Shown here piece by piece: positions 1 to 10,375 of a stretch of 64,000 bases of DNA (the first letter of the stretch is position 1; the number at the start of each line of letters is the position of its first letter). The notes beneath the pieces are model-generated. The model was not told where the DNA came from. It worked only from the letters and a program-made list of their open reading frames with translations, and did not search any database. The translations under genes and the position numbers were made by a program. Source of the stretch: Sepioteuthis lessoniana (Eukaryota > Mollusca > Cephalopoda > Myopsida > Loliginidae); the NCBI GenBank assembly GCA_963585895.1, contig OY757916.1, positions 21,565,560-21,629,559 of the forward strand, given 5' to 3'.

Positions 1-474
1 AATTTCCTCTCATAATTATTACGAGAAAAGCAATGCTCATTAAAAACTTTCATTTTCCTTGTAGACATGAGTGCTGTTGTTCTTGAAGATTATACAATGC
101 TTTACCTATGGTATTTTTCGATGATCCTAACTTTTCTGAAAAAATTTGAAGAGTTTTTAATGTTTTACATATGGTATTATTTGATAATTCTAGCTCTTCT
201 AAATGTTTTGAAACTTTCGTAATGCCCCATATATGATACCTTTTTATTGTTCTAGCTTTTCTGAAATTCTTTATAGCTTTAGTTTCTAGGTCAAGATGTT
301 CCTAAGTCGAATTAAAAGTTTAGATAATAGTAAGTTATAGATTTTCGTTGAACACCTTTCTATATGTGGATAAAAATGTTTAGCTTGGTAAAACTTGAGA
401 GAATGCAAAAATTCTATAATGTGTTCCTGTATCATGAATTTCCAAGATCTTTAAATTGGAATGAAAGGTTTGAT
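1..474. other. AT-rich DNA, no gene seen
   Basis: No ORF of note and no repeat that I recognise. Short phrases such as 'tctagcttttctgaaa' recur loosely around 130-270, suggesting an old, highly diverged tandem repeat, but I cannot define a period. Confidence 0.4.
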
Positions 475-880
475 TGAAATGTTCATTGGTTGACCAAGAA
501 AGTCTCATAGAATGTGACCAAATAAGGTTCATATAAAGGTTGGTTGAAATGTTCATTAGTTGACCAAGATACTCTCATAGAATGTGACTAAATAAGGTTT
601 ATAAGAGGGTCGACTGAAAAGTTCAAAGGCTGACCAAGATAATCTCATAGAATATGACTAAATAAGGTTTATAAGAGGGTCGACTGAAAAGTTCAAAGGC
701 TGACCAAGATAATCTCATAGAATATGACTAAATAAGGTTTATAAGAGGGTCGACTGAAAAGTTCAAAGGCTGACCAAGATAATCTCATAGAATATGACTA
801 AATAAGGTTTATAAGAGGGTCGACTAAAAAGTTCATAGGCTGACCAAGATACTCTCATAGAATGTGACTAAATAAGGTTT
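475..880. repeat. 70-bp minisatellite, about 5.7 copies
   Basis: The unit runs from 'ataagagggtcgactg' through 'ctgaccaagata' and 'ctcatagaat' to 'aaataaggttt'. Copies starting at 601, 671, 741 and 811 are 70 bp apart and almost identical. The copies before 600 are more diverged, as expected for the edge of an array. No reading frame is kept across it. Confidence 0.9.
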
Positions 881-1024
881 ATTTTTCAACATTGCTGTCA
901 ACACACTTCTATCAGTTTTTGATTTGTAACTCATTTATTTTTTCTTCATGGTTCTTAAATATGCTGTCTTTATACCCTGCTGAGGAGTAAGAGTTCCTCA
1001 CAAGAAAGACATAAGCGTATGGCT

Positions 1025-1760
1025 CTCATAGATTTGGTGTTCTAAAGAATACCCCTTCTTTGACATTATTCCCAGACCCACTCTGACTCAGATTGTGTTA
1101 TACCTGTTAGCGTCCCATCCATGGGTGAAAAAGATATGTTTTAAATTCAATTATATTCGATAGGAATACTTGATACCATATAACCGTTTGTAAATTGTGC
1201 GAATTGAGAATTCTTATTTGAAGCTATAATATTTCTACCAAGGATTATTATTATAAGTTTCTTGAAACCATTTAAGTTTGAGCAATAATTAAAAGTAAAT
1301 TAATAAAAAATAATTACTTGAAACCATAATGGAGGAATTCGTGGCGTAATGGCTACCTTTGTAGGAAACAGACGCGTCGACACGAATTCAAATCCGAGAC
1401 TGTTTGTATTTCAATTAGCGTTAATTCACTTGCAAAAGGTACGTATCCAATTATTCTCCTTTAGCAGTGATAAATAGCCGGGCAGACTAAGCTCTTCAAC
1501 TTTGGTATGGCGACCTATCTCTGAATTCAAACTTTCAATTCAAACTTGTTAAATTCTGCTAAAAATGATCTTATGTCTTATCTGCTCATGTGGACGGGGA
1601 GGTAAATGTTTTTGAAACCGTATAATTATTTGCATCGAAATACTTGCAATTATACAATTATATTAGAATTATTTATATTATATAGGGATACTTGATATCA
1701 TATAAATGTCATTATAAAATCTCTTAAGAAGCAATTACATAAAGAATGTAAATATAAATG
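1025..1760 (+). repeat. Family A dispersed retroposon (AT-rich subtype), interrupted
   Basis: Family A in sense orientation runs: 'cccagtcggctggggctgta', a 'ctgcagaggggtaagac' block, 'cattgccatcgctcccagg', 'cctgatagggtcctatct', then ~70-bp AT-rich internal repeats ('cttgaaaccatttaactgtg'), and a hairpin tail. Here the middle block starts near 1025 and the AT-rich repeats run to about 1760, with a SINE D inserted between. A degraded tail may follow near 1795-1830. Non-coding. Confidence 0.6.
1331..1612 (+). mobile_element. SINE D (tRNA-derived)
   Basis: The head carries a tRNA-like A box (gtggcgtaatggctac) and B box (gaattcaaatccga). It is followed by the SINE D body: 'acttgcaaaaggtacgtatc', 'ccgggcagactaagctcttc', and an end resembling 'ctgctcatgtggacggggag'. 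It lies inside family A. The head does not look like a working tRNA gene because it has no acceptor stem pairing over the full length. Confidence 0.7.
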
Positions 1761-2004
1761 AACAATGAATCCAATTCCCCAACCTATTTGAATAAAATAA
1801 CTCTAGATGAGTTGGCATATCGTTAAAATCAATCCATTAATCAGCCTATTTAATATTCTCTGATTAGGAGAGTCTTAAGTGATTTAATAGTTCACATACG
1901 AATCTCTCAAAAGTTCACACTTAGTACCCAATATTTCTGTCTTTGTGATAAATGCGCTTCGCGTATTATATAACGGTTACTCACCAGTCACGTGATCTCT
2001 TTTG

Positions 2005-2236
2005 CAATCGGCTGGGGCTGTAGAATACGTCAACTGTATCTTTGCAGAGGGGGTTAGACTTCCCCCGAGGAATATCCCAGATTTGACACTAAACTGTATC
2101 TGATGGTGAGGCTCGAATCCTGGAACTACGTGGAGTGTTAAGTACTCCTTCATTGCCATTATTCCCAGGTGTACTCTGATCATGATTGGTTATCCCATTT
2201 AAGGTCCCATCTATAGGTCAAATAGAAATTTTTGAC
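2005..2236 (+). repeat. Family A dispersed retroposon, 5' part
   Basis: It matches the family start (ggctggggctgtagaatac), the 'tgcagagggggttagact' block, the 'tgatggtgaggctcgaatcc' block and the 'attcccaggtgtactctga' block, and ends near 'cccatctataggtcaaatag'. Only the unique 5' half is clear. The AT-rich repeats that follow, to about 2310, are diverged. The 68-codon ORF on the other strand is a by-product of the repeat. Confidence 0.75.
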
Positions 2237-2322
2237 TATCTAACTGTGAGCAAACAAATGACAAATTGAAATGTTACTATTACATAGCAATACTTGAAAC
2301 AATTTACCTGCGTTCAAACAAA

Positions 2323-2695
2323 CATCATCATCATTATCATGTCGCACCGCCAGCACGGCTCTCCCTGACCCTCTCTCGCTACCCTTCTCTATCGTCACTC
2401 TCTTCCGGTAGGTCTTCAAGGCTACATCCTGTATCGACACAGAGTAGTTGTATATAGGTTCTAGCTGGTCGTCCTGCCTTTACTCGTCTATGTGAAGGGG
2501 TCCACAAGAATATGTTTCCTATGGGTTCGTCCCCACTTCTCCAGCAGTGTCCCACATGTCTGGTTTGTCTAACATGGATAGTTTTCGTGATGGGCAGTAA
2601 GCAGCCGTACAGCTGCTGCTTTGTGGGGTGCTGCCTTCAGGATTTGTTCAATACTGCTCCCAGCATTCTTGTATAGTTGACGTCAAGCTTTTTCT
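2323..2695 (-). pseudogene. LINE L 3' end, truncated non-LTR retrotransposon
   Basis: Read on the minus strand this encodes the C-terminal end of a non-LTR reverse transcriptase ORF: KKLDVNYTRML, then HPTKQQLYG, RQTRHVGHCWRSGDE, VKAGRPARTYIQLLC, and a terminal RERV block, with several stops. The 3' end is a (GAT)n-type tail, seen as 'catcatcatcattatcatg' on the plus strand. Such short trinucleotide tails are known from RTE-like LINEs. The family assignment is inference. Immediately beyond 2695 the upstream part of the same ORF continues on the opposite strand. Confidence 0.8.
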
Positions 2696-2952
2696 AATCA
2701 AAGAGGCGACATCTCCACACCAAAAGGTAATTCTCTGAAACTATTAGATTTATTCACCAATCTAAGAAGCAGTGTCTGATCAACCGAGACAGACATCAAC
2801 ACGCGACTAGCAAAAGCATGGACAGCTAACAGAAGGCTATCGGTCATATGGAATTCAGACCTGACCGATAAAATGAAAGGCAGTTTTTTTCCAAGCCGTG
2901 GTCATGTCGATAATGCTGTATGGATGCTCTACTCGGACGCTAAGTAAACGTG
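2696..2952 (+). pseudogene. LINE L inverted 5' segment of the same insertion
   Basis: On the plus strand it encodes the stretch that normally precedes KKLDGNYTRML: SSTETDINTRLAKAWT, then RLSVIWNSDLTDKMKGSFF, then a frameshifted 'LLYGC' region ending at 'gacgctaagtaaacg'. The element coordinate where this piece ends is where the minus-strand piece (2323-2695) begins, with almost nothing lost or duplicated. This is the structure left by twin priming. It has stops and frameshifts, so it is non-functional. Confidence 0.75.
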
Positions 2953-3098
2953 CAAATATTTAATTGTGTGCAAATGAATAAGTCTGAACGATTTAGAAAT
3001 AAATTACCTTCAAACTATTCACTTATAAATCAAAGAAGTATATCCATTTGACTTTGTGAAAACAAATTACTGATGTTAAATTTTTTTTATCATTTAAC

Positions 3099-3657
3099 TG
3101 TATAACGTAATGGCCAAGGGATTTCAGTTCATGCCTTTAAGTTTAGTTAGGCTGAGAACCTTTCGGCTCAGCACATGGGTTAGTTAGGTGCAACATTGAG
3201 GCAGGTTTTAACGTGGGTGCGCGCGGGCGGATAGAGGTGTCACTCAGATGTCACAATAGTCCGAGATGAAACGGGTAACGGAGTGCGAGTGACGTCACGC
3301 ACCGGAAGCGCGCAGAGGTTTGTGGGGAATTAAAAGAAAGTTAGAGAGTTGAGTACTAGACGCCAAACGAGGAGGATCGACTTTTGGAGCTCGCAGACGC
3401 GAGGCGAACTTGCGCCCTATGGGGGCCGCTCGAGATGGGGGCCAAATGAATAAGACAGCATAGAAGATTGTGTCTCTCCTCCTTATGTCGAAACCTTTAA
3501 CTCAAAGTTAATAAAAAGGTTTCGTACCCGAACAAGAAGTCGATACGTGTTTTCGAATTTCGAGATACCTATGTTCTGAGTTTTCTATATGTTCTTTATA
3601 TGTTCTATCGTTATGAACATTATATGTCTATTTCGCGTTAATTGTGAATATGATACA
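3099..3657 (+). mobile_element. Solo LTR, family B
   Basis: Family B runs from TGTAAC/T...aatggccgagggatttcg, through a GC-rich middle and a CRE palindrome (tgacgtca at 3290-3297) followed by a ccggaag core, to 'taataaaaaggtttcgtacc' (AATAAA signal) and a CA end. Here the 4-bp target duplication is probably 'aact', if the terminal T and A are shared or lost; the ends are therefore ambiguous by one base. No internal retrotransposon sequence is present, so it is a solo LTR or a short non-autonomous element. Confidence 0.8.
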
Positions 3658-3825
3658 ACTGTGTGCAAACAAATGGCTATTATTTAATTTAATGGTTAAT
3701 ATTAAATAGTTATACTTGAAACCACTTAACATGTGCAAGTTAATGAACTTTGGCACATTTCAGAATGTTATCATTAAAATAATTTTTCACAAATCATATA
3801 TTTAATATATGCATAAAAACGATTC

Positions 3826-3857
3826 GGCATAAAATAACCCACAAGGGTTGATATGCC
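3826..3857 (+). other. Retroposon tail hairpin, variant with compensatory pair
   Basis: GGCAT-AAAAT-AACCC-ACAA-GGGTT-GAT-ATGCC folds as a hairpin. The usual family A/SINE C tail has AACCT-ACAA-AGGTT, so the T:A pair next to the loop is C:G here. It is the 3' remnant of an otherwise diverged retroposon at about 3658-3870. Confidence 0.6.
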
Positions 3858-3887
3858 ATAACACCTAGCAATCGATTCAACTGATAT

Positions 3888-4150
3888 CTTGACCAGTCGG
3901 ATGGGGCTGTAAAATACACCGACTGTTTCTCTGCAGAGGGGTAAAACTATCTCTCAACGTGCGTCCTAGATATGACCCTAAACAATCTGATAGTGAGGTT
4001 CCAGTAATGCTGGAGCTTCGGGGAATGCAGAGTACACTTTCAATGCCATCGCTCCCAGGTCCAATCGGATCAGGAGTTGTAACACCTGATAGGGTCCTAT
4101 ATATAGGTAAAATTGAACTAAACTGTGTACTTATGCTAAACTGAATTGTT
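3888..4150 (+). repeat. Family A dispersed retroposon, 5' part
   Basis: Sense copy starting 'gaccagtcggatggggctgt', with the 'tctctgcagaggggtaaaac' block, 'ccagtaatgctggagcttcg', 'caatgccatcgctcccagg' and 'cctgatagggtcctatatat', ending in 'cttatgctaaactgaattgt'. It stops close to the start of an opposite-orientation copy at 4155, forming a tail-to-tail pair. The 61-codon ORF inside it is not a gene. Confidence 0.8.
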
Positions 4151-4154
4151 TAAA

Positions 4155-4432
4155 ATTGTTGGTTGGTTGGGTTTTATGGCATATCAACATTTGTAGGTTA
4201 TTTAACGCCAAATTCATTTTTACACAGATGTTCAGTTCTATTTTAAACAATTCAGTTTAGCGGGTCAGTGGTACTCCGCAATCCCCAAAGCTCCAGCATT
4301 ACTAGACCCTCTCTATCAGACTGGTTAGTGTCATAATTCAGGACACTCGTAGCGGGGGGGGGTCTTGCCCTTCTGCAGAGAAGCAGTTGGTATATTCTTC
4401 TGCCCCAGCCTACAGGGCAAGGTAAAGATGGC
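4155..4432 (-). repeat. Family A dispersed retroposon, antisense
   Basis: The reverse of the tail hairpin (ttatggcatatcaacatttg...) is at 4175-4215, followed by 'aaacaattcagtttag', 'ggtactccgcaatccccaaa', 'ggacactcgtag' and 'ctgccccagcctacagggca'. The copy lacks the 'gaccctatcaggtgctacc' block, so it is internally deleted. Confidence 0.75.
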
Positions 4433-4834
4433 TACCACCAGTCAAGGAAGGGCAGTTATCACGTGATCTCTCATGATTTGATACCGAACGACAAGACGCA
4501 TTTTTCGACTATTTTCAATCTTGGCCCGGTACAACGGAAATTAACACATAAAATCCGTCAAGGTAAAGGCATTTATATAAACTAATGTTTTTCCCTGAGA
4601 TAGAAATACAGAGATAAAATCAAATTTTAAATAGTTTTTATAACAGATTTTTTTCATCAATATTTCCCTGCGTAATGTTTACCAAAATTGTATACGTACA
4701 TAGCAACATCTGCCCAGAAAAAAAAAAAGAAAGAAAAACTTCTTTTGTATTTTGTGATAAAAACTGATCAGCATATTTAGGACAGAAGATCAAATCTCGT
4801 TTTATTTAACAATATGAAAATAGCTTATCCATAT

Positions 4835-5130
4835 TCACCAACCCCTCCGCTCGGGCAGGATATGATACAAGGTCAATTTTTAAGCGGAGTTTAACAGGTT
4901 TGAATTCAGAGTTTTCCTTCTCCTAGACTAGTTGCCTCACCAAGGCTGAAGAACCTAGTCTGCCCTACTATTTACCCATAGCTGGAGGGAGAATAATTGG
5001 ATTCATACCTTTCCCAAAGGTATTAGTGCTATGTGAAATGCCATCAGTCTCGTCCAGGATTTGAACTCGTGTCGCCGTGTCCAGTTCCTACGACGATAAC
5101 CATTACACAACAGGCACCTCCAAAGTTATG
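4835..5130 (-). mobile_element. SINE D (tRNA-derived)
   Basis: Antisense copy. The body is at 4840-5040 ('ccgctcgggcaggatatgat', 'ctcctagactagttgcctca', 'ggagggagaataattggatt') and the tRNA-like head at 5050-5125, with B box 'ggatttgaactcgtgtc' and A box around 'ccattacacaacaggcacc' when read in reverse. Length, about 290 bp, is typical for this family in the window. Confidence 0.8.
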
Positions 5131-5325
5131 AAAATAACTTATCAGTTCATGGATTTCACTGTTTCAGCAGACAAGCGAATTAAATTAAAGCAAAAATTAA
5201 CATAAATACCCGGATGTTACCTGAAACTGAAAATAGTATGGACTATGATGGTGAATGTGTTTTTTTTTTTCATCTAAGTAGAAACACACTAAACAACCCT
5301 AAGGGACCTGGAAAAGAGACTGGGG

Positions 5326-6080
5326 GAGTTAGTTGGTTCCTTTTTTATTTAATAATATATCAACCTTTGTGGGTTATTTAATGCTTTGTGTACCGTATTC
5401 ACAATTAACGCTATGTGCGAAATAGACATATAATGTTCATAACGATAGAACATAGGAATCTCGGAATTCGAAAACACGTAACGACTTCTTGTTCAGGTAC
5501 GAAACCTTTTTATTAACTTTGAGTTAAAGGTCTCGACGTAAGGAGGAGAGACACAATCTTCTATGCTGTCTTATTCATTTGGCCCCCATCTCGAGCGGCC
5601 CCCATAGGGCGCACGTTCACCTCGCGTCTGTGAGCTCCAAAAGTCGATCCTTCTCGTTTGGCGTCTAGTACCCGACTCTTTCTCTCTTCAAATTCTCACA
5701 CAAACCTCTGCGTGGTTCCGGTAAGTGACGTCATCCGCACCCTGTCACCTCGGTTCGTCTCGGACTATTATGACATCTGGGTGACACCTCCATCCGCCCG
5801 TGCGCGCCCGCGTTAACACCTGCTTCAGTGTTGCACCTAACAAACCCATGTGCTGAGCCGAAAGGTAAACTCAAAGGCATGAACTGAAATCCCTCGGCTA
5901 TTTTATAACATTTGTAGAAGATACTGTTTAAGGGATAAGGTAGCTCATACATTTCTTAAAGGTATCAATCCAAAAGTGAACATCATAGCACGACTGGAGT
6001 TTGAACTCTCTTACTTTGAGCTTGCAGTTCAGCACTTTAGCCATTACTCCACGGAGACTTCCCCAGGGGAAAAGAATATC
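5326..6080 (-). mobile_element. SINE C (tRNA-derived), split by an LTR
   Basis: The tail hairpin side is at 5326-5388 ('atatcaacctttgtgggtta...aatgctttg'). The body and tRNA-like head resume at 5911 ('tttgtagaagatact', 'aagtgaacatcatagcacga', 'ctggagtttgaactc', 'ttagccattactccacggag'). The inserted family B LTR occupies 5389-5910 and is flanked by the exact duplication 'tttg'. The 83-codon ORF starting at 5976 is formed by this SINE and is not a gene. Confidence 0.85.
5389..5910 (-). mobile_element. Solo LTR, family B, nested in SINE C
   Basis: Antisense LTR of 522 bp. It starts 'tgtaccgtattcac' and ends 'ctcggctattttataaca' on the plus strand, so it has TG...CA ends. The 4-bp target duplication 'tttg' is exact (5385-5388 and 5911-5914). 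It contains the AATAAA-type signal (read in reverse near 5510) and the CRE palindrome tgacgtca at 5726-5733. Confidence 0.92.
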
Positions 6081-6102
6081 CAGATAGGGATTGATACGGT
6101 AG

Positions 6103-6335
6103 AATCATCATCATCATCATCATGTCGTGCTGTTGGCACGGATATCCCTGACCCTCTCTCGCCACTTTCCCCTATCGTTCATCGCCTCAGGCAGGTAATC
6201 TGGACAACATCCCGTATCCTCACATAGTTGCTGAACGTATGTTCGTGCTGGTCGTCCAGCTTTTGCACGGCCATGTATTGGGGTCCATAAGAGTACATCA
6301 CTTATGAGTTCGTCCCTGCTTCTCCAGCAGTGGAT
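6103..6335 (-). pseudogene. LINE L 3' end
   Basis: The minus strand encodes HCWRSRDELISDVLLW, then RAKAGRPARTYVQQLCEDTG, then KWRERVRDIRA followed by a stop, with a (GAT)n tail seen as 'atcatcatcatcatcat' at 6103-6120. This is the end of the non-LTR retrotransposon ORF. It is truncated at both the 5' end and, by context, in function. A second copy in opposite orientation ends at 7000, giving ~230-bp inverted arms. Confidence 0.8.
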
Positions 6336-6435
6336 ACAGTGGAATACTAAAAGGAAAGAGAGAAAATGACAGAGACTTGCTGTCACTTAGGCTGAAGGGA
6401 AGTCTATAAGTTACCTCTGATATGGAAACTCTCCA

Positions 6436-7000
6436 AAAATATTGCAGTTGTACAATAATTACAGTCATAATTTTATCTACCTCGGTGCGTCGATACATTT
6501 ACAGCATAAAATACAATCATTTTACACAACGATATTTATCTTTCAACATAATCTCCTCCTTTATCATTCGAGCGGCCGTGGCGATACTGCTGTATGGATA
6601 CACTTCTTGGACGCTAACAAAACGGCTGGAGAAGAAGCTAGATGGCAATTACACAAGAATGTTGCAAGCAATATTGAACAAGTCCTGGCGGTAACACCCC
6701 ACAAGGCACCAACTATACTACCACCTACCTCCCATCACGAAAACTATCCAAGTTAGACGAACCAGACACGCAGGACACTGCTGAGAAGCAGGGACGAGCT
6801 CATAAGTGATGTACTCTTATGGACCCCCACATATGGCCGAGAAAAAGCAGGACGACCAGCTGGAACATACATTCAGCAGCTATGTGAGGATACGGGATGT
6901 AGCCCTGAAGACCTGCCAGAGGAGATGAATGATAGTGAGAAGTGGCAAGAGAGGGTCAGGGATATCCGTGCTAGCTGCATGACATGATGATGATGATGAT
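6436..7000 (+). pseudogene. LINE L 3' part, opposite orientation
   Basis: The plus strand begins with an FIYLGASI stretch near 6467, is rearranged, then encodes AAVAILLYGYTSWTLTKRLE, KKLDGNYTRMLQAILNKSWR and, after frameshifts, RSRDELISDVLLWTP, EKAGRPAGTYIQQLCEDTG and ARERVRDIRAS, ending in (TGA)n at 6984-7000. It is the best-preserved LINE L copy in the window over this part of the ORF, but it is not intact. Confidence 0.8.
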
Positions 7001-8246
7001 CGACTTATTGATCCACCCTTCTAGAAAGTGTATTCTCTCCGTGGGAGCAATTCACGTTATTGCAAATAGTTTGTTTTACATTTGTTAACAAAGCAAACAG
7101 GGAAGTGTAGACTTTGGACTGGTCTTATTGTTTCTATTCCTCTTCCCTCCCCTCCAAACCTTTGTATAACCAGCCGGAAGTAATCTTTCAAAACGATTTG
7201 CAGAAGTAAGGTCACTTCCGGTCATTTACCGATACGATAAAAAAGAAAAAAAAAAAAAAAGATGCAACGTCATGATAACAGCGTCTCGTCTCATAAGAGA
7301 TTTCGTTTGATGGATCGGTCTCCCAATCTCTCGTTCGGACATTCTAATCTCACGGGAATGACACTGGCGAACGGGAGCAGGAGTCTTGGCTAGAATGGTA
7401 GAAGACAAATCACTTAATCTAAGCAATCCCGATCCAGACTTGCAGATCGACTGATGTCGAAGACGAGGTCATCAGGTGACGTCAGCATAAAATAATTCCC
7501 CCCAACACCATCTTTATTTTGCGTCTTTGCAACTATTCTGCCATTTTTTTTCTAATTCTCTTTAAGTTCTTTTTTTTTCTTTTTTCTCCTCACTTTCACT
7601 AATTCCGATGTTTTTGTTTCTGATTTGGAAATATTTTAGTTTACATATTTGTTTTTTTTTTTATTCCATGCTATTTTTCCGTACATGTTGTCTATATTTG
7701 CAAATTGCTTAGTTTAGACAAAAAAATAGACTAAATGAATAAAAACTGGGAAATGAGGATTGTGTTACATCATTAATCGAAGTAAGGCTTGTTTCTATAT
7801 ATATATAAAAAAAGGAAACTTTAAATCTTTATTTTTTATTAGGGCGGTAACGCTGACTGTTAGGAAATACGTACCTTATTTGATAACCTTTAAGAGCCTT
7901 TTTCCTTTTTATATTTGATATGAGAAAATTATCATATGAAGCAAGGTAAAATTACTGGCAGTTTATATTTTTTTGGCAAACATTTGTCTACACAAACCTC
8001 AACTTTAGAAACAAGACACGGTATATTTTCAGTCAAGTGTTTTGCTTGCTGGATTGATTTTAATGGCATGTCAACCCGTCTACGCTTATTTTATGCCTAC
8101 AGGTTAGGAAAGAGTATTTATTGTACGTTTATATCAACATTTTCTGTATCGTTGTTTCGTTAATTTTTTTTTTTTGCGTACGTTTGTAAGATATCAGGTA
8201 TTTCTCGAATAGAAATAGTAATGTTTTCAAGTGTTGTATAGTTCAG
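7001..8246. other. AT-rich DNA, no gene seen
   Basis: Contains poly-A at 7240-7260, pyrimidine tracts at 7545-7680 and short ORFs (7226-7426 minus; 7936-8163 plus). These have no domain that I recognise and no codon signal. I see no repeat family that occurs elsewhere in the window. Confidence 0.4.
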
Positions 8247-8490
8247 TTCAGTTTCTTTGTTTTATGGCATATCAACCTTTGTAGGTTATTTAATGCCAAA
8301 GTTATTCTTCAAGAAGTACAGTAGTGGTACTATTTGACCCATAGCTGGGAGGATAAGGGGGTTCATACCTTTCCCAAGGGTATTTGCCCGAAAGTGAACG
8401 TAATAGCGCGACTGAAGTACGAACTCGCTTACAACTATTCCGCCGTCCATCGCTTTAACTATTACACCACGAAGACACCCCAAGAGTTGT
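8247..8490 (-). mobile_element. SINE C (tRNA-derived)
   Basis: In reverse it reads: tRNA-like head with A box (gtggtgtaatagttaaagcg) and B box (agttcgtactt), body 'gaacccccttatcctcc', and the 3' hairpin tail GGCATTAAAT-AACCT-ACAA-AGGTT-GATATGCC at about 8267-8298. Full length about 240 bp. Confidence 0.85.
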
Positions 8491-8619
8491 AGAGCAGTGA
8501 CCACTATACAAACACATACGCATGCATGCGGAATCATAACGACGACACAATAAAGACGAGTGACCACTGACATCAACGGGGAAAATTTAAGATGGCGGAC
8601 TGACACTGAGCACGTGTGG

Positions 8620-8668
<49 letters not shown>

Positions 8669-9565
8669 CATTTTCCACAAATTCCATTTGTAGAGTAGTG
8701 ACCCTTAATTATTATTTTATATAATAAAATACTGTTAACTGAAGACGTTCTTGGCGATTATTTCTATCCAACAAATGCACCACTCGGCATAACACGAACA
8801 CAACAGAAAGAAAAAGAAAGGAAAAGATCCCTAACATGAGATTTGGTAAGTCAGTTTAAATCTACACAATGTTGTATACTCATATAATACATATACATCT
8901 GCATGCATAACACAACGACACAATAAAGACGAGCGACACAGTTCTTTAGAAAAATATACCTCTCACTTTATTTGAAAGGTTTGTGTGTGAGAGGGAGTTG
9001 GAGACCAAATAGAACTGCAACATATTGAACCCCACTCTATTGGCCATAACCACGTTTCTTTCCCGTTCTCCTGGAATACTCAACCGGGGGCCTGGGGGCC
9101 CAGCCTCTCTGGGTGCTGGTTTTCTCTACCGCATCTTATCTCTAACTCATCTGATCTCCAACTGATTAAATTTCCTGTGCACTGAGTTATATAATAGTTC
9201 CACGTCCACCTTCTTCTTGTGGGCGTCACAATTTCGCTCTCATTCAACCTGTCCACGGTCAAGGTTATAATATCCTAATATTCCTCGACCGGATGCACCT
9301 GTTATTTATACAGGTGCATTTCCTATTTTGACAGCCCGGCCGGGTCGGAGGTCAATATACAACACAAGTAATTATTTCTATTTACAAATAGTTATTTGTT
9401 ATACATCAATAGTTTCATAGTCTCTTTGGGATAACCTAATACGTAAAAAGAAACAGTATCTTAAGTATGATTTGTACACAAATTTTGTTGATATCATTCT
9501 TAAACGAGGCTGAGCCTTTCTCGCACAAAGTTATGTGGTTTCCAGTATTGCTATATTAAATAAGA
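8491..9565. other. Unassigned region with (CT)n run and short duplications
   Basis: A (CT)n microsatellite lies at 8621-8664. The phrase 'acgacacaataaagacgagcgac' has counterparts near 8543 and 8916, each with 'gcatgca' nearby, so a ~370-bp interval is flanked by similar sequence; this could be a worn terminal-repeat element. A perfect 9-bp stem hairpin (atgcacctg ... caggtgcat) sits at 9291-9317. The 133-codon minus ORF over the (CT)n run is low complexity and not a gene. Confidence 0.35.
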
Positions 9566-9826
9566 AATAAAGTTGTCTCCCTTTAGTCGAGGGTGACCAG
9601 AAGGCTCCCTTTTTAATAGCTACCATACCGAGGTGTAGGGGAGGGCGCAATTCCTTTCCCTGGATTGCTCATCTTTACCCTTGATACGTACCTTATATTG
9701 CTGATTATTAAGCAAGGAGGTATCAAGTACCATTTTCAAAGTCTTTGATATGACGCGACCTGGGATTGAACCTAGGTCTCCAGAACCATTGGCGAACACT
9801 CTACACACTAGGCCAATGAGCCGGTT
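9566..9826 (-). mobile_element. SINE E (tRNA-derived)
   Basis: In reverse: head 'cattggcctagtgtgtagag' (A box) and 'cctaggttcaatcccagg' (B box), body 'cttgataccttcttgcttaa'-like, 'aaggtacgtatcaagggtaa', 'ggtgtagtagctattaaaaa'-like, and an end 'agggagacaactttatttc'. It lies directly next to another copy (9830-10088) in the same orientation. Confidence 0.85.
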
Positions 9827-9829
9827 TAA

Positions 9830-10088
9830 AGTAAAGTTGGCGATTATAGTCAAGGGCGACCAGAAGGTTCCCTTTTTAATAGCTACTAAACTGAGGTGTA
9901 GGAGAGGGCCCTACTCCTTTCCCTGGATTGCTTCACTTTACCCTTGATGCGTACCTTATATTGCTGATTATTAAGCAAGAAGGTATCTAGTACCATTTTC
10001 AAAGTCTTTCATATGACGCGACATGGGATTGAACCTAGGTATCCTGGACCATTGGCGAAAATTCAAACCACCAGGCCAATGAACAGTA
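9830..10088 (-). mobile_element. SINE E (tRNA-derived), tandem neighbour
   Basis: Same orientation and structure as the copy ending at 9826, separated by only a few bases ('gtaaagttggcg' junction). The head near 10015-10085 keeps the B box 'ggattgaacctaggtat' in reverse. The short plus-strand ORF spanning both copies is not a gene. Confidence 0.85.
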
Positions 10089-10140
10089 GTAACTACGACA
10101 TTGCTATATAACAGTCACAATTTGATATTAGTCATTTGTT

Positions 10141-10375
10141 TACTCACAGTTTGTTCTATTTGACCCAAAGATAGGACCCTATCAGGTGCTACTAATTCGG
10201 GTCAGAGTAGACCTGGGAACTATGGCAATAAAGAGGTACTCCGCATTCCCCACAGGTCTGAGGCTGGAGACTCGCAATTAGATAATTTATTGACATATCA
10301 GGACACTCGTTGAGAGGGAATCTTACCCGTCAGCAGAGACGCATTCAGTGTATTTTGCAGCCCCAGCTAACTGGA
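10141..10375 (-). repeat. Family A dispersed retroposon, antisense, seeds the satellite
   Basis: Antisense copy: 'ttctatttgacccaaagata', 'gaccctatcaggtgctacta', 'aagaggtactccgcattccc', 'catatcaggacactcgttga', 'gtattttgcagccccagcta'. The last phrase, which is the 5' end of the element in sense, continues directly into the first unit of the 52-bp satellite. Confidence 0.85.

Noticed and set aside
5976-6227. 83-codon plus-strand ORF
   Set aside because: Built from SINE C head plus LINE L tail in antisense.
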